From Rickettsia rhipicephali str. 3-7-female6-CWPP (GTDB taxonomy: Bacteria > Pseudomonadota > Alphaproteobacteria > Rickettsiales > Rickettsiaceae), in NCBI RefSeq assembly GCF_000284075.1, contig NC_017042.1, positions 310,001 to 374,000 on the forward strand: a stretch of 64,000 nucleotides of DNA. Direction: 5' to 3'. Made by a program: the position numbers and the translations under genes. This document shows positions 41,718-52,895 of this stretch, piece by piece (position 1 is the first letter of the stretch; each line of letters begins with the position of its first letter). Under the pieces are notes generated by a model that saw only the letters and a list, made by a program, of their open reading frames with translations, did not search any database and was not told where the DNA came from.

Positions 41718-42299
41718 ATGGAAGTAGATCTATTACATTTTGAAAAAAAATATCATAACTGTATTGTAGCAGGTATAGATGAAGCAGGTAGAGGACCGCT
41801 CGCAGGTCCGGTAGTAGCAAGTGCCGTTATAATAGATAACGCCAATATTATAACGGGCATTAAAGATTCTAAAAAGCTTTCCAAAAAGACAAGAGAATTA
41901 CTATATGAACAAATCACTAGTAATTATGTTTGGGCAACTGCTATTATTTCTCATACCGAAATTGATGATATTAATATATTAGAGGCAACTAAAAAAGCTT
42001 GTTCTATTGCTGTGGCAAATCTTAGCCTTGAGCCAGAAATAGTGTTAGTGGACGGTAATATGCAGTTTAAGGATGAAAGATTTGTCAGTATAATTAACGG
42101 TGATAATTTATCATTATCGATTGCTGCGGCTTCTATTGTTGCAAAAGTTACTAGGGATCGTTTAATGCTAGACTTAAGTGCTGAATTGCCTCAATATTTA
42201 TGGCACAAAAATTCCGGCTACGGTACCAAAGAACATATCGAAGCTATTAATATACACGGCTTATCACCGTATCATCGTAGGAGTTTTAGGTGTTGTTAA
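41718..42299 (+). CDS. rnhB: Ribonuclease HII
   Basis: 193 aa with the acidic active site in IVAGIDEAGRGPLAGPVVAS (D-E-x-G-R-G), IKDSKKLSKKTRE, ALVDGN-type VLVDGNMQFKD and SIAAASIVAKVTRD with its catalytic Asp. SGYGTKEH and SPYHRRSF close the protein. It removes ribonucleotides from DNA. Complete, normal length. Confidence 0.96.
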   Translation: MEVDLLHFEKKYHNCIVAGIDEAGRGPLAGPVVASAVIIDNANIITGIKDSKKLSKKTRELLYEQITSNYVWATAIISHTEIDDINILEATKKACSIAVANLSLEPEIVLVDGNMQFKDERFVSIINGDNLSLSIAAASIVAKVTRDRLMLDLSAELPQYLWHKNSGYGTKEHIEAINIHGLSPYHRRSFRCC

Positions 42300-42325
42300 T
42301 GGTATTGCCTGTGTGGACACTGAAT

Positions 42326-42426
42326 CGTCATTGCGAGCAGCCATAGGCTGCGTGGCAATCTCATAAAATAATAACAAACTCCTGAGATTGCTGCGTCAAA
42401 ATTTACAGTTTTTCCTCGCAATGACG
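42326..42426. repeat. TCATTGCGAG-family element between rnhB and uvrB
   Basis: CGTCATTGCGAGCAGCCATAG on the left, TTTTTCCTCGCAATGACG on the right, inner GTGGCAATCTCATAAAAT / CTCCTGAGATTGCTGCG. It is inverted relative to the copy at 7136. Shortly before it, TTGCCTGTGTGGACAC resembles the GTTGCGTGGAT element. The two genes are convergent. Confidence 0.78.
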
Positions 42427-42457
42427 ATGACGATTTTGGTACCCACAACGCACACCA

Positions 42458-44443
42458 TTAACTCAACTCGAGTGCCGCCTCTTCTAGAGTTTTTAGCTGA
42501 TCACGAAGTTTTGCGGCTTGTTCAAATTCAAGATTACTTGCGGCTTTAAGCATTTCTTTCTTTAATTTATCAATATGGGTTTTTAGCTTAGCAGGATTAT
42601 CAAATAAAGTATGAGCTTGTTTTTTATCAAGCTTACTATCGATTTTCTCAAATTCTGCTAAAGCGTGAATAGTACGGTTGATGGTTTTTGGAATTATGCC
42701 GTGTTTTGCATTATATTCCTGCTGAATTTGCCTTCTACGCAACGTTTCACTAACGGCTTTATCAATAGATTTAGTCATTTGATCGGCATAAAGTATAACT
42801 CTACCCTCGCTATTTCTTGCAGCTCTTCCTATTGTTTGTATTAACGATACTTCCGACCGCAAAAACCCCTCTTTGTCTGCATCAAGTATAGCAACTAAGC
42901 CGCATTCAGGGATGTCAAGCCCCTCCCTTAATAGATTAATACCGACTAAAATATCAATAGTACCTTGTCTTAAATCTCGTAAAATCTCTATACGCTCTAG
43001 AGTATGAACGTGAGAATGTAAATAAGAAGTTTTATATTTTAGCTCCTGCAAATAGGCGGTTAAATCTTCTGCCATTTTTTTAGTTAAGGTTGTGACTAGA
43101 ACACGAAAACCTTTAGCGATAGTGGCTTGAATTTCGCTAATTAAATCCTCAATTTGGTTAGTAGCGGGTTTGATAATACATTCAGGATCAAGCAGCCCCG
43201 TAGGTCTGATAATCAATTCTACAACCGTGCCGCCGGTTTCTTCTAACTCGAACGGTCCTGGAGTTGCAGATACAAACACAGTTTGTGGTCTAAATTTTTC
43301 CCATTCTTCAAATTTTAAAGGTCTGTTATCAAGTGCAGAGGGTAGACGAAACCCATGCTCTACCAAAACTTCTTTCCTTGCTCGATCGCCGTTATACATC
43401 GCTCTAATTTGCGGTACGGATACATGGCTTTCATCAACAAATAATAATGCATCTTCTGGTAGGTATTCGAATAATGTAGGAGGCGGCTCACCGGCATTAC
43501 GTCCTGTGAAAAAGCGAGAGTAGTTTTCAACGCCTTTACAGCTGCCGGTTTCCGTTAACATTTCAAGATCATATTGAGTACGTTGATTTAGTCTTTGAGT
43601 TTCAAGTGGTTTGTTTTGTGACTTTAAAAACTCTAAGCGTTTTTGTAATTCTTCTTCAATACCTGATATGGCATTATTGACCGTTTCTTGAGGCATCACA
43701 AAATGTGAATTACCAAAAACCATAGCTTTATCGAGCTTAGCAAGTTTTGCACCTGTTAGGGGATCAAATTCATGGATATATTCGAGTTCATTACCGAAAA
43801 ACGATAAACGCCAAGCTTTATTGCTGTAATGTGAGGGGAAAATATCGATGTTGTCGCCTTTAACTCTAAAACAGCCACGCTCAAATCCGATATCGTTACG
43901 CTCATATTGTAGATTTATCAAATTGTTTAGTAGCTGATCACGAGGGTAGCTTTGACCAGGCTCTAGATTAACCATCATTTGGTAATATAAATCGGGAGAG
44001 CCAAGCCCGTAAATACAGGAGACGGAAGAAACTACTATAACGTCACGACGCTCTAATAGCGATCTTGTAGCGGCATGACGCATTAAATCAATCTGTTCGT
44101 TAATTGATGAGTCTTTTTCTATAAAAGTATCGGTGCGTGCTATATAAGCTTCGGGCTGGTAATAATCATAATATGAGACAAAGTATTCAACGGCATTATT
44201 TGGAAAAATCGATTTCATCTCTGAATAGATTTGGGCAGCTAAAGTTTTATTATGAGCCATAATAAGAGTAGGACGATTAGTTCTCTCTATAATATTTGCC
44301 ATAGTAAAGGTTTTGCCTGATCCCGTAATACCAAGCAATATTTGTGAGCGTTTTTTGCTACTTAACCCTGCTATAATTTCATCTATTGCTTTTGGTTGAT
44401 CGCCTGCTGGTTTATATTCTGAGATAATAGAAAAATTATTCAT
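42458..44443 (-). CDS. uvrB: Excinuclease ABC subunit B
   Basis: 661 aa with Walker [16 protein letters not shown], the beta-hairpin motif [24 protein letters not shown] box [13 protein letters not shown], helicase motifs [15 protein letters not shown] and [20 protein letters not shown], and the C-terminal UVR motif ([15 protein letters not shown]) that binds UvrC. Complete nucleotide-excision repair subunit. Divergent from grxC. Confidence 0.97.
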   Translation of the reverse strand: MNNFSIISEYKPAGDQPKAIDEIIAGLSSKKRSQILLGITGSGKTFTMANIIERTNRPTLIMAHNKTLAAQIYSEMKSIFPNNAVEYFVSYYDYYQPEAYIARTDTFIEKDSSINEQIDLMRHAATRSLLERRDVIVVSSVSCIYGLGSPDLYYQMMVNLEPGQSYPRDQLLNNLINLQYERNDIGFERGCFRVKGDNIDIFPSHYSNKAWRLSFFGNELEYIHEFDPLTGAKLAKLDKAMVFGNSHFVMPQETVNNAISGIEEELQKRLEFLKSQNKPLETQRLNQRTQYDLEMLTETGSCKGVENYSRFFTGRNAGEPPPTLFEYLPEDALLFVDESHVSVPQIRAMYNGDRARKEVLVEHGFRLPSALDNRPLKFEEWEKFRPQTVFVSATPGPFELEETGGTVVELIIRPTGLLDPECIIKPATNQIEDLISEIQATIAKGFRVLVTTLTKKMAEDLTAYLQELKYKTSYLHSHVHTLERIEILRDLRQGTIDILVGINLLREGLDIPECGLVAILDADKEGFLRSEVSLIQTIGRAARNSEGRVILYADQMTKSIDKAVSETLRRRQIQQEYNAKHGIIPKTINRTIHALAEFEKIDSKLDKKQAHTLFDNPAKLKTHIDKLKKEMLKAASNLEFEQAAKLRDQLKTLEEAALELS

Positions 44444-44515
44444 GCATTTTTACTTGCTTTAAAAACTATAGTTTAAGATAATATATTATAAAATCTAACA
44501 AAAAAATATAACATT

Positions 44516-44824
44516 ATGAATAAAGCTATATTACACACAATTATTATTTATACTCTCGCTAGTTGTCCTTATTGTATAAAAGCTAAAGCATTGCTTGATG
44601 AGAAAAATGTTGCTTATGAGGAAATTGAAGTAAGTAATTTTACTCAGGAAGAGAAAGAAAAATTTATTAAGAAATCCGGTGGAAAAAAGACCGTCCCGCA
44701 GATATTTATAGATAATATGCATGTTGGCGGTTGTGATGCTCTGTTTGATCTTGAAAAAGAGGGAAGGCTAGATAAGCTGTTAGAAAATCAGCCAAAGAAG
44801 ACTTCACCTGTTGCCGGAGCGTAA
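44516..44824 (+). CDS. grxC: Glutaredoxin 3
   Basis: 102 aa with the dithiol active site ASCPYCIKAKALL, the cis-Pro loop KTVPQIFIDNMHVGG and the GG-C-D-x-L that binds glutathione. Length is slightly long because of a C-terminal tail (KKTSPVAGA). It lies between uvrB and the Atm1-type exporter remnant; glutaredoxin and Atm1 both relate to glutathione and Fe-S metabolism, but a functional link is inference. Confidence 0.94.
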   Translation: MNKAILHTIIIYTLASCPYCIKAKALLDEKNVAYEEIEVSNFTQEEKEKFIKKSGGKKTVPQIFIDNMHVGGCDALFDLEKEGRLDKLLENQPKKTSPVAGA

Positions 44825-44834
44825 TTAATAAAAA

Positions 44835-44934
44835 CGTCATTGCGAGGAAATTACGAAGTAATGGACGAAGCAATCTCAGGAGTTTGTTATTATTTCATGA
44901 GATTGCCACGCTCCATACGGTCGCTCTCAATGAT
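44835..44934. repeat. TCATTGCGAG-family element after grxC
   Basis: CGTCATTGCGAGGAAATTACG on the left, GGTCGCTCTCAATGATG on the right, with inner AGCAATCTCAGGAG / CATGAGATTGCCACGC. A worn half copy (CGCGAGCAATGCCCGCTCG) follows to about 44967. Confidence 0.75.
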
Positions 44935-44992
44935 GATTTAGTATTCACGCGAGCAATGCCCGCTCGTAATGATGCTGAAAACTACAATCAAA

Positions 44993-46750
44993 ATGTCCAA
45001 AAACAAAACTCGCAAAAATTCATTCTATCTACTTCTGCCGTATTTATGGTTGAAGGATTTTGATATACGTCTGCGTATTGTTACCTCTCTTATTTGTCTA
45101 GTCATAGCTAAAGTAATAAATATTTTCGTTCCTATTGTTTATAAATATATAATAGATGGGCTAAATAAAAACTTTGCTCTTTCGGTTATTATCGGGATTA
45201 TTGTTGCATATGGCGGAACAAAAATACTTGTTCAAATTTTCAGTGAATTATGAAATATCATTTTTTCAAAAGTAGGGCATCAAGCAACTCGCTTAGTTGC
45301 TCTAAATGTCTTTAAGTACATGCATAATTTAAGTATGCGTTTCACATTACTAGAAAAACAGGGGGCTTAAGTAGGTCAATAGAGCGTGGTACTAAAGGTA
45401 TTGAAGCGGTACTGCGGTATTCGTTATTTAATATTTTTCCGACAAGCGTAGAAATGATATTAGTCAGCGGGATGTTATGGTATGTTTACGGTATTTGGTT
45501 TGCCGTAACTATTTTAATAACAATGATAGTTTATGTTGATTATACTTGCCTAATCAGTACTTGGCGTATTTCTTTTGCAAGGGAAATGAACCAAAGCGAT
45601 AACACCGCCAATAATAGAGCAATCGATAGTTTACTGAATTTTGAGACCGTTAAATATTTCGGTAATGAAGAATATGAGGCGATAAAGTTTAATGAGGCTT
45701 TACAAACTTATGAAAAATCAGCTACTAAAACTACTAACAGCCTATCGATTTTAAATATCGGGCAGGATGTTATAATATCCTTAGGGCTTGTTACCCTTAT
45801 GATACTTTCAGCAAATGCTATTAACCAAAATAAAATGACCGTCGGCGATTTAATAATGGTTAATACTTATCTATTTCAGCTATCAATTCCGCTTTCAATA
45901 CTTGGCTTTGCTTATAGAGAAATTAAAAACGCTCTAGTGAGTATGGAAGATATGTTTAAGCTGCTTGATATACCGGCAGAAGTATAGGATGCTTTGAACG
46001 CTAAGGAGTTAATTATCTTAAAAGGTGAGGTTAGTTTCGATAATGTTAGCTTTGCTTATAATCAGGAACGTCCGATTTTACATAATATAAGTTTTACGAT
46101 CAAGAGTGGTAAAACTTTAGCAGTAGTCGGTAGTAGTGGGGCAGGGAAATCGACGATATCACGCTTGCTTTTTAGGTTTTACAATATTAATAGCGGCAAT
46201 ATTACTATTGATGGTAAGAGAAGTCACGCAACAATCGTTGCGTAAATCTATTGGAATTGTCCCACAAGATACGGTACTGTTTAACGATACTATATATTAC
46301 AACATCGCATACGGTAATAATGCAGCAAGCTACGATGAAGTTATAGCAGCCTCGAAAAATGCTCATATTCATGAGTTTATTAGCACGTTACCCGAAGGGT
46401 ATGAGACGTAGGTAGGCGAGAGAGGCTTAAAGCTTTCGGGCGGTGAGAAACAGCGTATTGCAATTGCAAGAACCATCTTAAAAAATCCAGCAATATATGT
46501 TTTTGATGAGGCAACAAGTTCGCTTGATACTAAAACCGAAAAGCTAATTCAAGCAAGCCTTAAAGAGATCTCGGCTCACCATACTACCCTTATCATTGCC
46601 CATAGACTCTCAACTATTATCGATGCAGATGAGATTATCGTTTTAGATAACGGTTATATAGTTGAGCGGGGCAACCATAAAACCTTGCTACAGCACCAAG
46701 GCTATTATGCCGAACTTTGGTATAAACAGCAAGAAGAGGAACATTCTTAA
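44993..46750 (+). pseudogene. Atm1-type ABC exporter, broken
   Basis: The order is standard: membrane domain YLWLKDFDIRLRIVTSLICL, TGA at 45251, frameshift near 45341, then LSRSIERGTKGIEAVLRYSL, TAG at 45985, Walker [21 protein letters not shown], a shift near 46220, Q-loop [20 protein letters not shown] at 46410, then signature [18 protein letters not shown] and Walker [17 protein letters not shown]. The SRSIERGTKGIE motif and overall pattern mark the Atm1/HMT1 group, which exports glutathione-linked Fe-S precursors or metals. Every motif survives, but five lesions rule out a product. Recently lost. Confidence 0.88.
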
Positions 46751-46804
46751 AAGTTATCATTATATCAACTACAAGCTTTATTAAGTGGTTTGGTAAAACC
46801 AGCT

Positions 46805-46998
46805 CGATGTCATTGCTGCGGGGCATTGTTGCGCGGATGCCGATGTCATTTCCACGAAAGCGGGAATCCAGTAAAAAATGATAAAACAAAGAAAATTACA
46901 TAAAAATTTAGTATATAATTTGCTTAAAAAACTAGATTCCCGCTTTCGTGGAAATGACATCGGCATCCGCGCAACAATGCCCCGCAGCAATGACATCG
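46805..46998. repeat. 194-bp near-perfect palindrome upstream of gyrA
   Basis: Two 68-nt arms (46805-46872 and 46931-46998) are reverse complements at 67 of 68 positions, separated by a 58-nt AT-rich spacer. The arm contains CGATGTCATTGCTGCGGGGC, ATTGTTGCGCGGATGCCG and TTTCCACGAAAGCGGGAATC in order, so it combines three elements seen separately elsewhere in the window. The only other content of 46751-47104 is the gyrA upstream region. Confidence 0.95.
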
Positions 46999-47104
46999 GT
47001 AACTTAGAAACAATGCCACGATTATAAATACAAGCAATCCTTGAAAGAAATTTATTATGTCTCTATTATTAAATATAATTCATTAAATTTAAGGCTAAGT
47101 AATC

Positions 47105-49822
47105 GTGACTGATAAATCTTCTTCTAATTTAGTACCGGTAAATATCGAAGATGAGATGAAAGTATCTTATCTTGATTATGCTATGAGCGTTATAGTAAGT
47201 AGAGCTATACCGGATGTTCGGGACGGCTTAAAGCCGGTACATCGCCGAATTATCTATTCCATGCATGAAGCTGGTAATCATGCTAGTAAACCTTATAGAA
47301 AATCCGCTAGAATAGTCGGTGATGTGATGGGTAAATACCATCCGCACGGCGATAGTGCTATTTACGACTCGTTAGTACGTATGGCACAAGATTTTTCCTT
47401 GCGTTTACCGCTTGTAGACGGGCAAGGTAATTTTGGCTCGATGGACGGTGATGCGGCGGCAGCAATGAGATATACCGAATCTCGAATGGCCAAAGTTTCG
47501 CATAAGCTCGTAGAGGATATCGATAAAGAGACTGTCAGCTTTAACCCTAATTATGATGGTTCTGAAGAAGAGCCTTCCGTACTTCCTGCAATGTTTCCCA
47601 ATTTATTGGTGAACGGTAGCGGAGGTATTGCGGTCGGTATGGCAACTAATATCCCGCCTCATAATCTTGGTGAGGTTATCGATGCGTGCTGTTTATATAT
47701 AGATAATAACGATATAGAAATATTAGATTTACTTGAAGTCGTTAAAGGACCAGATTTTCCTACAGGTTCAATGATTTTAGGCATTAGCGGTATTAGATCG
47801 GCATATCTTACCGGTAGAGGTAGTATCATTATGCGAGGTCGAGCCGAGATTGAGAATATCGGTAATAGCCGTCAAGCAATTATTATTACCGAAATACCGT
47901 ATATGGTAAATAAGGCAAGGCTCGTTGAGAAAATCGCTGAAATGGTTAAGGAAAAGCGTATAGAAGGTATAAGTGATTTACGTGATGAATCGAATAAAAA
48001 CGGTGTAAGGATTTTTATTGAGTTAAAGAAAGACGTAGTTGCTGAAGTAGTCTTAAATCAAATATACGCATGTACGCAGCTACAAACTAGCTTCGGTGTT
48101 ATTATGCTTGCTCTTAAAGACGGGCTACCGAAAGTGATGAATTTGAAAGAAGTAATTGCAGCTTTCGTTAGTTTTAGAGAAGTAGTAATTACTAACCGTA
48201 CTATATATTTACTCAATAAAGCAAGAGATAGAGCTCATATTTTACTAGGACTCACTATTGCCGTTAGTAATATCGATGAAATAATACGTATTATTAAAGC
48301 TTCAAATGACCCGAATGCAGCTAAACAAGAATTAATGGCTTGTCAGTGGGAAGCATTAAATATCCTACCTCTTGTAAAGTTGGTTGATGATAAAGCAATG
48401 TTAAACGAACAGGGTAAATGTAACTTTACCGAAGTGCAAGCTAAGGCAATCTTAGAAATGAGATTGCAACGCCTGACCGCTATGGAGAAAAACAAGCTTG
48501 AAGAGGATTTAAAGAACCTCGCTACGGAAATCACCGAATATCTTAATATACTCGGCTCTCGTACAAGGTTACTTGAAATTTTAAAGGCAGAACTCATTAA
48601 AGTTAAAGAAGAATTTGCGACTCCTCGTCTTACTTCAATTGAATTCGGCGAATTTGATCAAGATATAGAAGATTTAATTCAGCGTGAAGAAATGGTGGTA
48701 ACCGTAACGCTTGGCGGGTATATCAAGCGTGTACCTCTCAGTAGCTATCGTGCGCAAAAACGTGGCGGTAAAGGAAGATCAGGGCTTTCAATGCGTGATG
48801 AAGATATTACCACGCAAGTTTTTGTTGGTAGTACTCATACTCCTATGTTGTTCTTCTCAAATATCGGTCAGGTTTATAGTTTAAAACTGTATAAACTGCC
48901 TTTAAGTAATCCGCAGGGCAAGGGTAGACCGATGGTTAATATATTACCGTTAAAAGCAAATGAGTATATTACGAATATTATGCCGTTACCTGAAAATCAG
49001 GATGAGAGGGATAATTTAAACATTATGTTCGCAACTGCCAAGGGTAATATCAGAAGAAGCGGTTTATTAGCTTTCAAAAAGCTTCCGTCGAACGGTAAAA
49101 TTGCTATTAGGCTTGATGAGGACGATAAATTAATAGACGTAAAACCATGTAAAGAAGACGAGCATATTTTGCTTGCTACCAAAGCCGGTAAAGCTTTAAG
49201 ATTTCCTGTTGAATCACTGCGTATTATTAAGAGCCGTACTTCCGATGGGGTACGAGGTATGAAGCTTGCCAAAGAGGATTCCGTAATTTCTATGACTGTG
49301 CTTAAAGGTATTAGTAGTACAAAAGAGGATAGAGATGCTTATTTATCCGTGCCGTGGGAGCAGAGATTAAAGATTGCTAAAGGTGAGGCGTTTAATCCTG
49401 AAGAACTTGGCGTAAGCTTAACTGCTCCGGCTATTTTGGAAATGGCAAAGTCTGAAGAATTCATTTTAACCGTAACTGAGAACGGTTTTGGTAAGAGAAG
49501 CTCAGCTTATGGCTATAGAATTACTGACCGTGGCGGCAGCGGTATAATCAATATGGATATTAACGACAAAACTGGTTTAGTCGTTGGTGTTATGCCGGTT
49601 AAAATGGATGATGAGCTAATGCTGATTACCAATAGCGGTAAGTTAATTCGCTGTAAACTTGAGTCAGTACGTATTACGGGACGTAACACTAGAGGCGTAA
49701 TCCTATTTAAGCTAGATGATGGTGAAAAAGTCGTGTCTGTCTCTTTAATTGCTGAAACTTCTGAAAGTGAAGAAGATAGTGAGTTAGAGGAAGAGGGATT
49801 AGAGCAATCTGAAGAGGTGTAA
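47105..49822 (+). CDS. gyrA: DNA gyrase subunit A
   Basis: 905 aa from GTG 47105. The quinolone-resistance region is [20 protein letters not shown] with catalytic Tyr in [11 protein letters not shown]. The GyrA box is visible as [13 protein letters not shown], and the beta-pinwheel repeats follow, with an acidic C-terminal tail ([14 protein letters not shown]). The position equivalent to E. coli Ser83 reads Ser (HGDSAI), as in susceptible enzymes. Complete. Confidence 0.97.
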   Translation: MTDKSSSNLVPVNIEDEMKVSYLDYAMSVIVSRAIPDVRDGLKPVHRRIIYSMHEAGNHASKPYRKSARIVGDVMGKYHPHGDSAIYDSLVRMAQDFSLRLPLVDGQGNFGSMDGDAAAAMRYTESRMAKVSHKLVEDIDKETVSFNPNYDGSEEEPSVLPAMFPNLLVNGSGGIAVGMATNIPPHNLGEVIDACCLYIDNNDIEILDLLEVVKGPDFPTGSMILGISGIRSAYLTGRGSIIMRGRAEIENIGNSRQAIIITEIPYMVNKARLVEKIAEMVKEKRIEGISDLRDESNKNGVRIFIELKKDVVAEVVLNQIYACTQLQTSFGVIMLALKDGLPKVMNLKEVIAAFVSFREVVITNRTIYLLNKARDRAHILLGLTIAVSNIDEIIRIIKASNDPNAAKQELMACQWEALNILPLVKLVDDKAMLNEQGKCNFTEVQAKAILEMRLQRLTAMEKNKLEEDLKNLATEITEYLNILGSRTRLLEILKAELIKVKEEFATPRLTSIEFGEFDQDIEDLIQREEMVVTVTLGGYIKRVPLSSYRAQKRGGKGRSGLSMRDEDITTQVFVGSTHTPMLFFSNIGQVYSLKLYKLPLSNPQGKGRPMVNILPLKANEYITNIMPLPENQDERDNLNIMFATAKGNIRRSGLLAFKKLPSNGKIAIRLDEDDKLIDVKPCKEDEHILLATKAGKALRFPVESLRIIKSRTSDGVRGMKLAKEDSVISMTVLKGISSTKEDRDAYLSVPWEQRLKIAKGEAFNPEELGVSLTAPAILEMAKSEEFILTVTENGFGKRSSAYGYRITDRGGSGIINMDINDKTGLVVGVMPVKMDDELMLITNSGKLIRCKLESVRITGRNTRGVILFKLDDGEKVVSVSLIAETSESEEDSELEEEGLEQSEEV

Positions 49823-49859
49823 GGGCTGAGGCGTTGTTATTCCCGCATAGCTCTTAAAA

Positions 49860-50113
49860 AGCTCTCGATGTCATTCTTGCGAAAGCATTTTGCGTAGATA
49901 CCTAAGTCATCATTGCGAGGAGGTATTGTTGTGTGGACCGGTAAAACCCACTGTGTCACCCCGTGGTCACACCACGGGATGACACAGAGGTGAAATGGAT
50001 TCACGCAACAATGCCTTGCGAGCAGCTATAGGCTACGTGGCAATCTCATGAAATAATAAAACTCCTGAGATTGCGGACGTACAAATTACTTTGTAATTTT
50101 CCTCGCAATGACG
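49860..50113. repeat. Composite repeat: CCGTGG element inserted in a TCATTGCGAG element
   Basis: A TCATTGCGAG element spans 49910-50113 but is interrupted at 49920-50015 by a second palindrome with ends GGTATTGTTGTGTGGAC and CACGCAACAATGCC and core TGTGTCACCCCGTGGTCACA. TTGCGAG occurs on both sides of the insert (49913-49919 and 50016-50022), like a target duplication. A fragment of the TCATTC family (ATGTCATTCTTGCGAAAGC) precedes at 49867. No gene in 49823-50210. Confidence 0.8.
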
Positions 50114-50210
50114 TTAATTTATTAATTGATCTGCTTTTAGTTAACAATACCCCCCAAAGAACTTCTAGAAAAGTATATTTAAATTAACTAATTATTATTA
50201 GGTAAGTTTT

Positions 50211-51374
50211 ATGTTGCGTAAAATGCCACTTATTTTAATGGCTATTATCCATAGCTATCATATTGTTAAACCCACTAATGAGTTTAGAAGTACAAAGGTT
50301 ATTGTATTCAATAAGTCTATCTATTAAATCTATATAATTGGATTATTTCTGCCTTTAATTATTTTTGGTTTACTTTTTAAATCTGTTGTAATGCTAGCCA
50401 AAGATGCAACACGTATAGTTTTCTTAATATTATTATATGTGGGTCTAATTTTTGTTCTACCTGCATAAGTCATTAGTAGGTATATACATATATCAATTCG
50501 ATTTATCAATGATCTCTCCTATAGAAAATGATAGCTTAAAGCCTTTATGGTTGCTTAATTTTCCTAATATTGTTTCTAATGATCAAATCGTATTGAGTAG
50601 TATTATCTTAGGCTTTATTTCTTCAAAATTGTGTGCTGAAGTTGCAATTGGATTGGCTTGCAAGCTAGAATCAGTTGTTGCAAAAATATTGCGATTGTTT
50701 ATCTATATAATTCCCTTATTTATAATGGGCTTTATCGTAAAACTACAGTTTGATGAAGTATTAGATATAATTATTAAAGATTATATGTTCATTATAATCT
50801 TTAATAATTATATCTAATTTGTGACGATCGCATTTGCTCAGTTTGGTTATATCTTTCTTGCTTATTTTAAGTAACTGTCGAGTTAAGGGATTCATAGCTA
50901 GCCTCAGTAATATGATGCCAGTGTCTATGAGTGGATTTAGTGCAATGTCTAGTGTTATAAGTATGCCACTTAGTATAATAGGAGCGGAAAATAATACAAA
51001 TAATAAAACACTCGCTCGTACCGTTGTCCAATAATAGTAAATATTTATCTTGTTGGCGATTGTTTTGTCATACCGATTTTGGCTTATGCTATACTAAAAA
51101 GTTATGGATTAGCTGAACCTACTTTATTTAATTATTTTATTTTTACTTTTTATTTTGTATTGGCAAAATTTTCAGTAGCACCTATACCAGGTGGCGGAAT
51201 TATTGTAATGCTTCCTATACTCGAACAATATCTAGGTTTTAATACTAATATGATGTCTCTGATTACAGCTCTTTTTATATCTTATTTGATCCTGTGATCA
51301 CTTGTGCTAATGTTTTAGGAAATGGTGCTTTTGTTAAACTGATAGATAATATTAGTGTAACTCAGAAAGCTTAA
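50211..51374 (+). pseudogene. DAACS-type dicarboxylate/amino acid symporter, broken
   Basis: Starts MLRKMPLILMAIIHSYHIVK with a ribosome-site-like AGGTAAG. It shows LFLPLIIFGLLFKSVVML, then a frameshift into 50452-50817, more shifts, and the family C-terminus: PVSMSGFSAMSSVISMPLSI and SVAPIPGGGIIVMLPILEQY, then TCANVLGNGAFVKLIDNI. At least five lesions. It is distinct in sequence from the intact symporter at 5.1-6.3 kb, so it represents a different transporter of the same fold that has been lost. Confidence 0.75.
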
Positions 51375-51732
51375 TTTAAACAAATTTGCATGGAGCAAGT
51401 CATGTTCCACCGTGAGCATTAATAAATATTTTAGCAATAGGACTAGGTTTCTCAAAATACTCTAGGTTCTTGCGTGCAGAAAATTAAATTATTTGTATTT
51501 TTAGATATTTTGGGGCAAAAATTAATAAGAACGCAAGAGCCTAATATCTCTTTTTCTTTTAAAGTAATTGTTGAATTATCTATATTTGATAAATTTGTGT
51601 TCCTTGAATTATTATTTTTTACGAAGAATTAGTGAATTTTTTAACCAAATCTCAAATATTAATTAGATAATTGATTTAAAAGAGAAAAAGCATATAATCT
51701 TTGTGTGGAAAGTGATATATTGGTAATAAATT
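51375..51732. other. Intergenic region with a long-range inverted repeat
   Basis: TAGGTTCTTGCGT (51459-51471) and ACGCAAGAGCCTA (51533-51545) pair with one mismatch across an AT-rich loop. Left of it, a minus-strand frame reads FEKPSPIAKIFINAHGGT, which may be a scrap of a lost protein. No gene is supported. Confidence 0.4.
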
Positions 51733-51918
51733 ATGATGTGGTTATTAATTGCGATTGGTTTAACCGTTGCGGTTCTTATTATAGGGGTAGTGTCGATGGT
51801 TATCGGAGGAAAGTTTGATAAGAAATTTAGTTCAAAGTTAATGACTTTAAGAGTTTTTTTGCAGGCAGTTGCTATATTTTTATTGATTATAATGTATTTT
51901 TATAAAGTTAATTTATAA
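51733..51918 (+). CDS. HIG1-domain twin-transmembrane protein
   Basis: 61 aa with two membrane helices (LLIAIGLTVAVLIIGVVSMV and FLQAVAIFLLIIMYFY) and the loop KFSSKLMTLRVFLQAVAI, which carries the HIG1 pattern N/S-K-L-M-x-x-R-V-x-x-Q. The domain is widespread in alphaproteobacteria and in mitochondria, where it associates with respiratory supercomplexes. A similar role here is inference. Convergent with iscX, 26 nt apart. Confidence 0.8.
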   Translation: MMWLLIAIGLTVAVLIIGVVSMVIGGKFDKKFSSKLMTLRVFLQAVAIFLLIIMYFYKVNL

Positions 51919-51944
51919 ATGTCTGAAAATAACTCAAAAGCTAC

Positions 51945-52160
51945 TTAATCGATTTCTCTAATTTCTTCACGTAATTCTTCCCATTTGTCTAAAATTTCTT
52001 CTAATGTAACTTCTTCGACTTTTTTCTCTCCATCTTCAAAGTCCTTTAAGTCTCTAATCAGTTTCTCTAGCTTTAATAATGAATTTTTTTTTTCATTATA
52101 CTGATCGCTACAATGTTCTTCGAGTTGTTCGGCAATTTCTTCAATATCACCCCAATGCAT
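51945..52160 (-). CDS. iscX: IscX-like Fe-S assembly protein
   Basis: 71 aa, strongly acidic. MHWGDIEEIAEQLEE and the C-terminal TLEEILDKWEELREE follow the IscX (YfhJ) pattern W-x-D-x-x-x-I-A ... L-E-x-I-x-x-x-W. IscX binds IscS and modulates cluster assembly. In many bacteria it sits behind fdx; here it stands alone, about 13 kb from fdx-hscA-hscB. A Shine-Dalgarno-like AAGGAGGAATAATA precedes the start. Confidence 0.75.
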   Translation of the reverse strand: MHWGDIEEIAEQLEEHCSDQYNEKKNSLLKLEKLIRDLKDFEDGEKKVEEVTLEEILDKWEELREEIREID

Positions 52161-52367
52161 TATTATTCCTCCTTAATTTTATGTAAGCCTTATTTATTAA
52201 CATGTTATCTGATATTTGCTATTATTTTTTACTAAATATTATTAATTCAACAAATTATTGCAAATAGGTGAGTTTATTATGCAACTATTGCTGGAATTAG
52301 GCAGGTTTGCTTTCTTTACATTTTGGTGATTTTATGGTATTTTAAAATAAAATATTAAGATTTAATT

Positions 52368-52895
52368 ATGTCAATATTACCGATAGTAACGGCACCTGAT
52401 GAAAGATTAAAGCAGAAATCTCAGCCGGTTTTAGAGTTTACCGACCAAACACGAAAATTTATGGATGATATGCTTAAAACTATGTACCATGAAGACGGTG
52501 CAGGGCTTGCAGCAGTACAAGTAGGGGTATTGAAACGTATTTTAGTAATTGATATAAAAGATCATGATTCGGTAGCAAGACCAAAAGATTTTTATCCGCT
52601 TTTTATAGTGAATCCTGAAATAATAGAAAAATCAGAAGAGCTAGTTACGGCTAACGAAGGTTGTATCTCATTACCAGAGCAACGTATTGAGGTGGCAAGA
52701 CCGGAATCTATAAAGATTAGGTGTTTAGACTATCATGGTAAATCGCAAGAGCTTCAAGCAAATGATTGGCTTGCAAGAGTTATCCAGCATGAGTATGATC
52801 ATTTAGAAGGTAAGCTTATGATTGATTATTTAAGTAATTTAAAACGAGATGTAGTACTTCGTAAGCTTAAGAAACTCAAAAATAATATAGTGTGA
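52368..52895 (+). CDS. def: Peptide deformylase
   Basis: 175 aa with motif [11 protein letters not shown], motif [11 protein letters not shown] (EGCLS in most) and metal site [11 protein letters not shown]. It removes formyl from new proteins. Its TGA overlaps the GTG start of fmt (GTGA), the conserved def-fmt pair. Confidence 0.96.
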   Translation: MSILPIVTAPDERLKQKSQPVLEFTDQTRKFMDDMLKTMYHEDGAGLAAVQVGVLKRILVIDIKDHDSVARPKDFYPLFIVNPEIIEKSEELVTANEGCISLPEQRIEVARPESIKIRCLDYHGKSQELQANDWLARVIQHEYDHLEGKLMIDYLSNLKRDVVLRKLKKLKNNIV

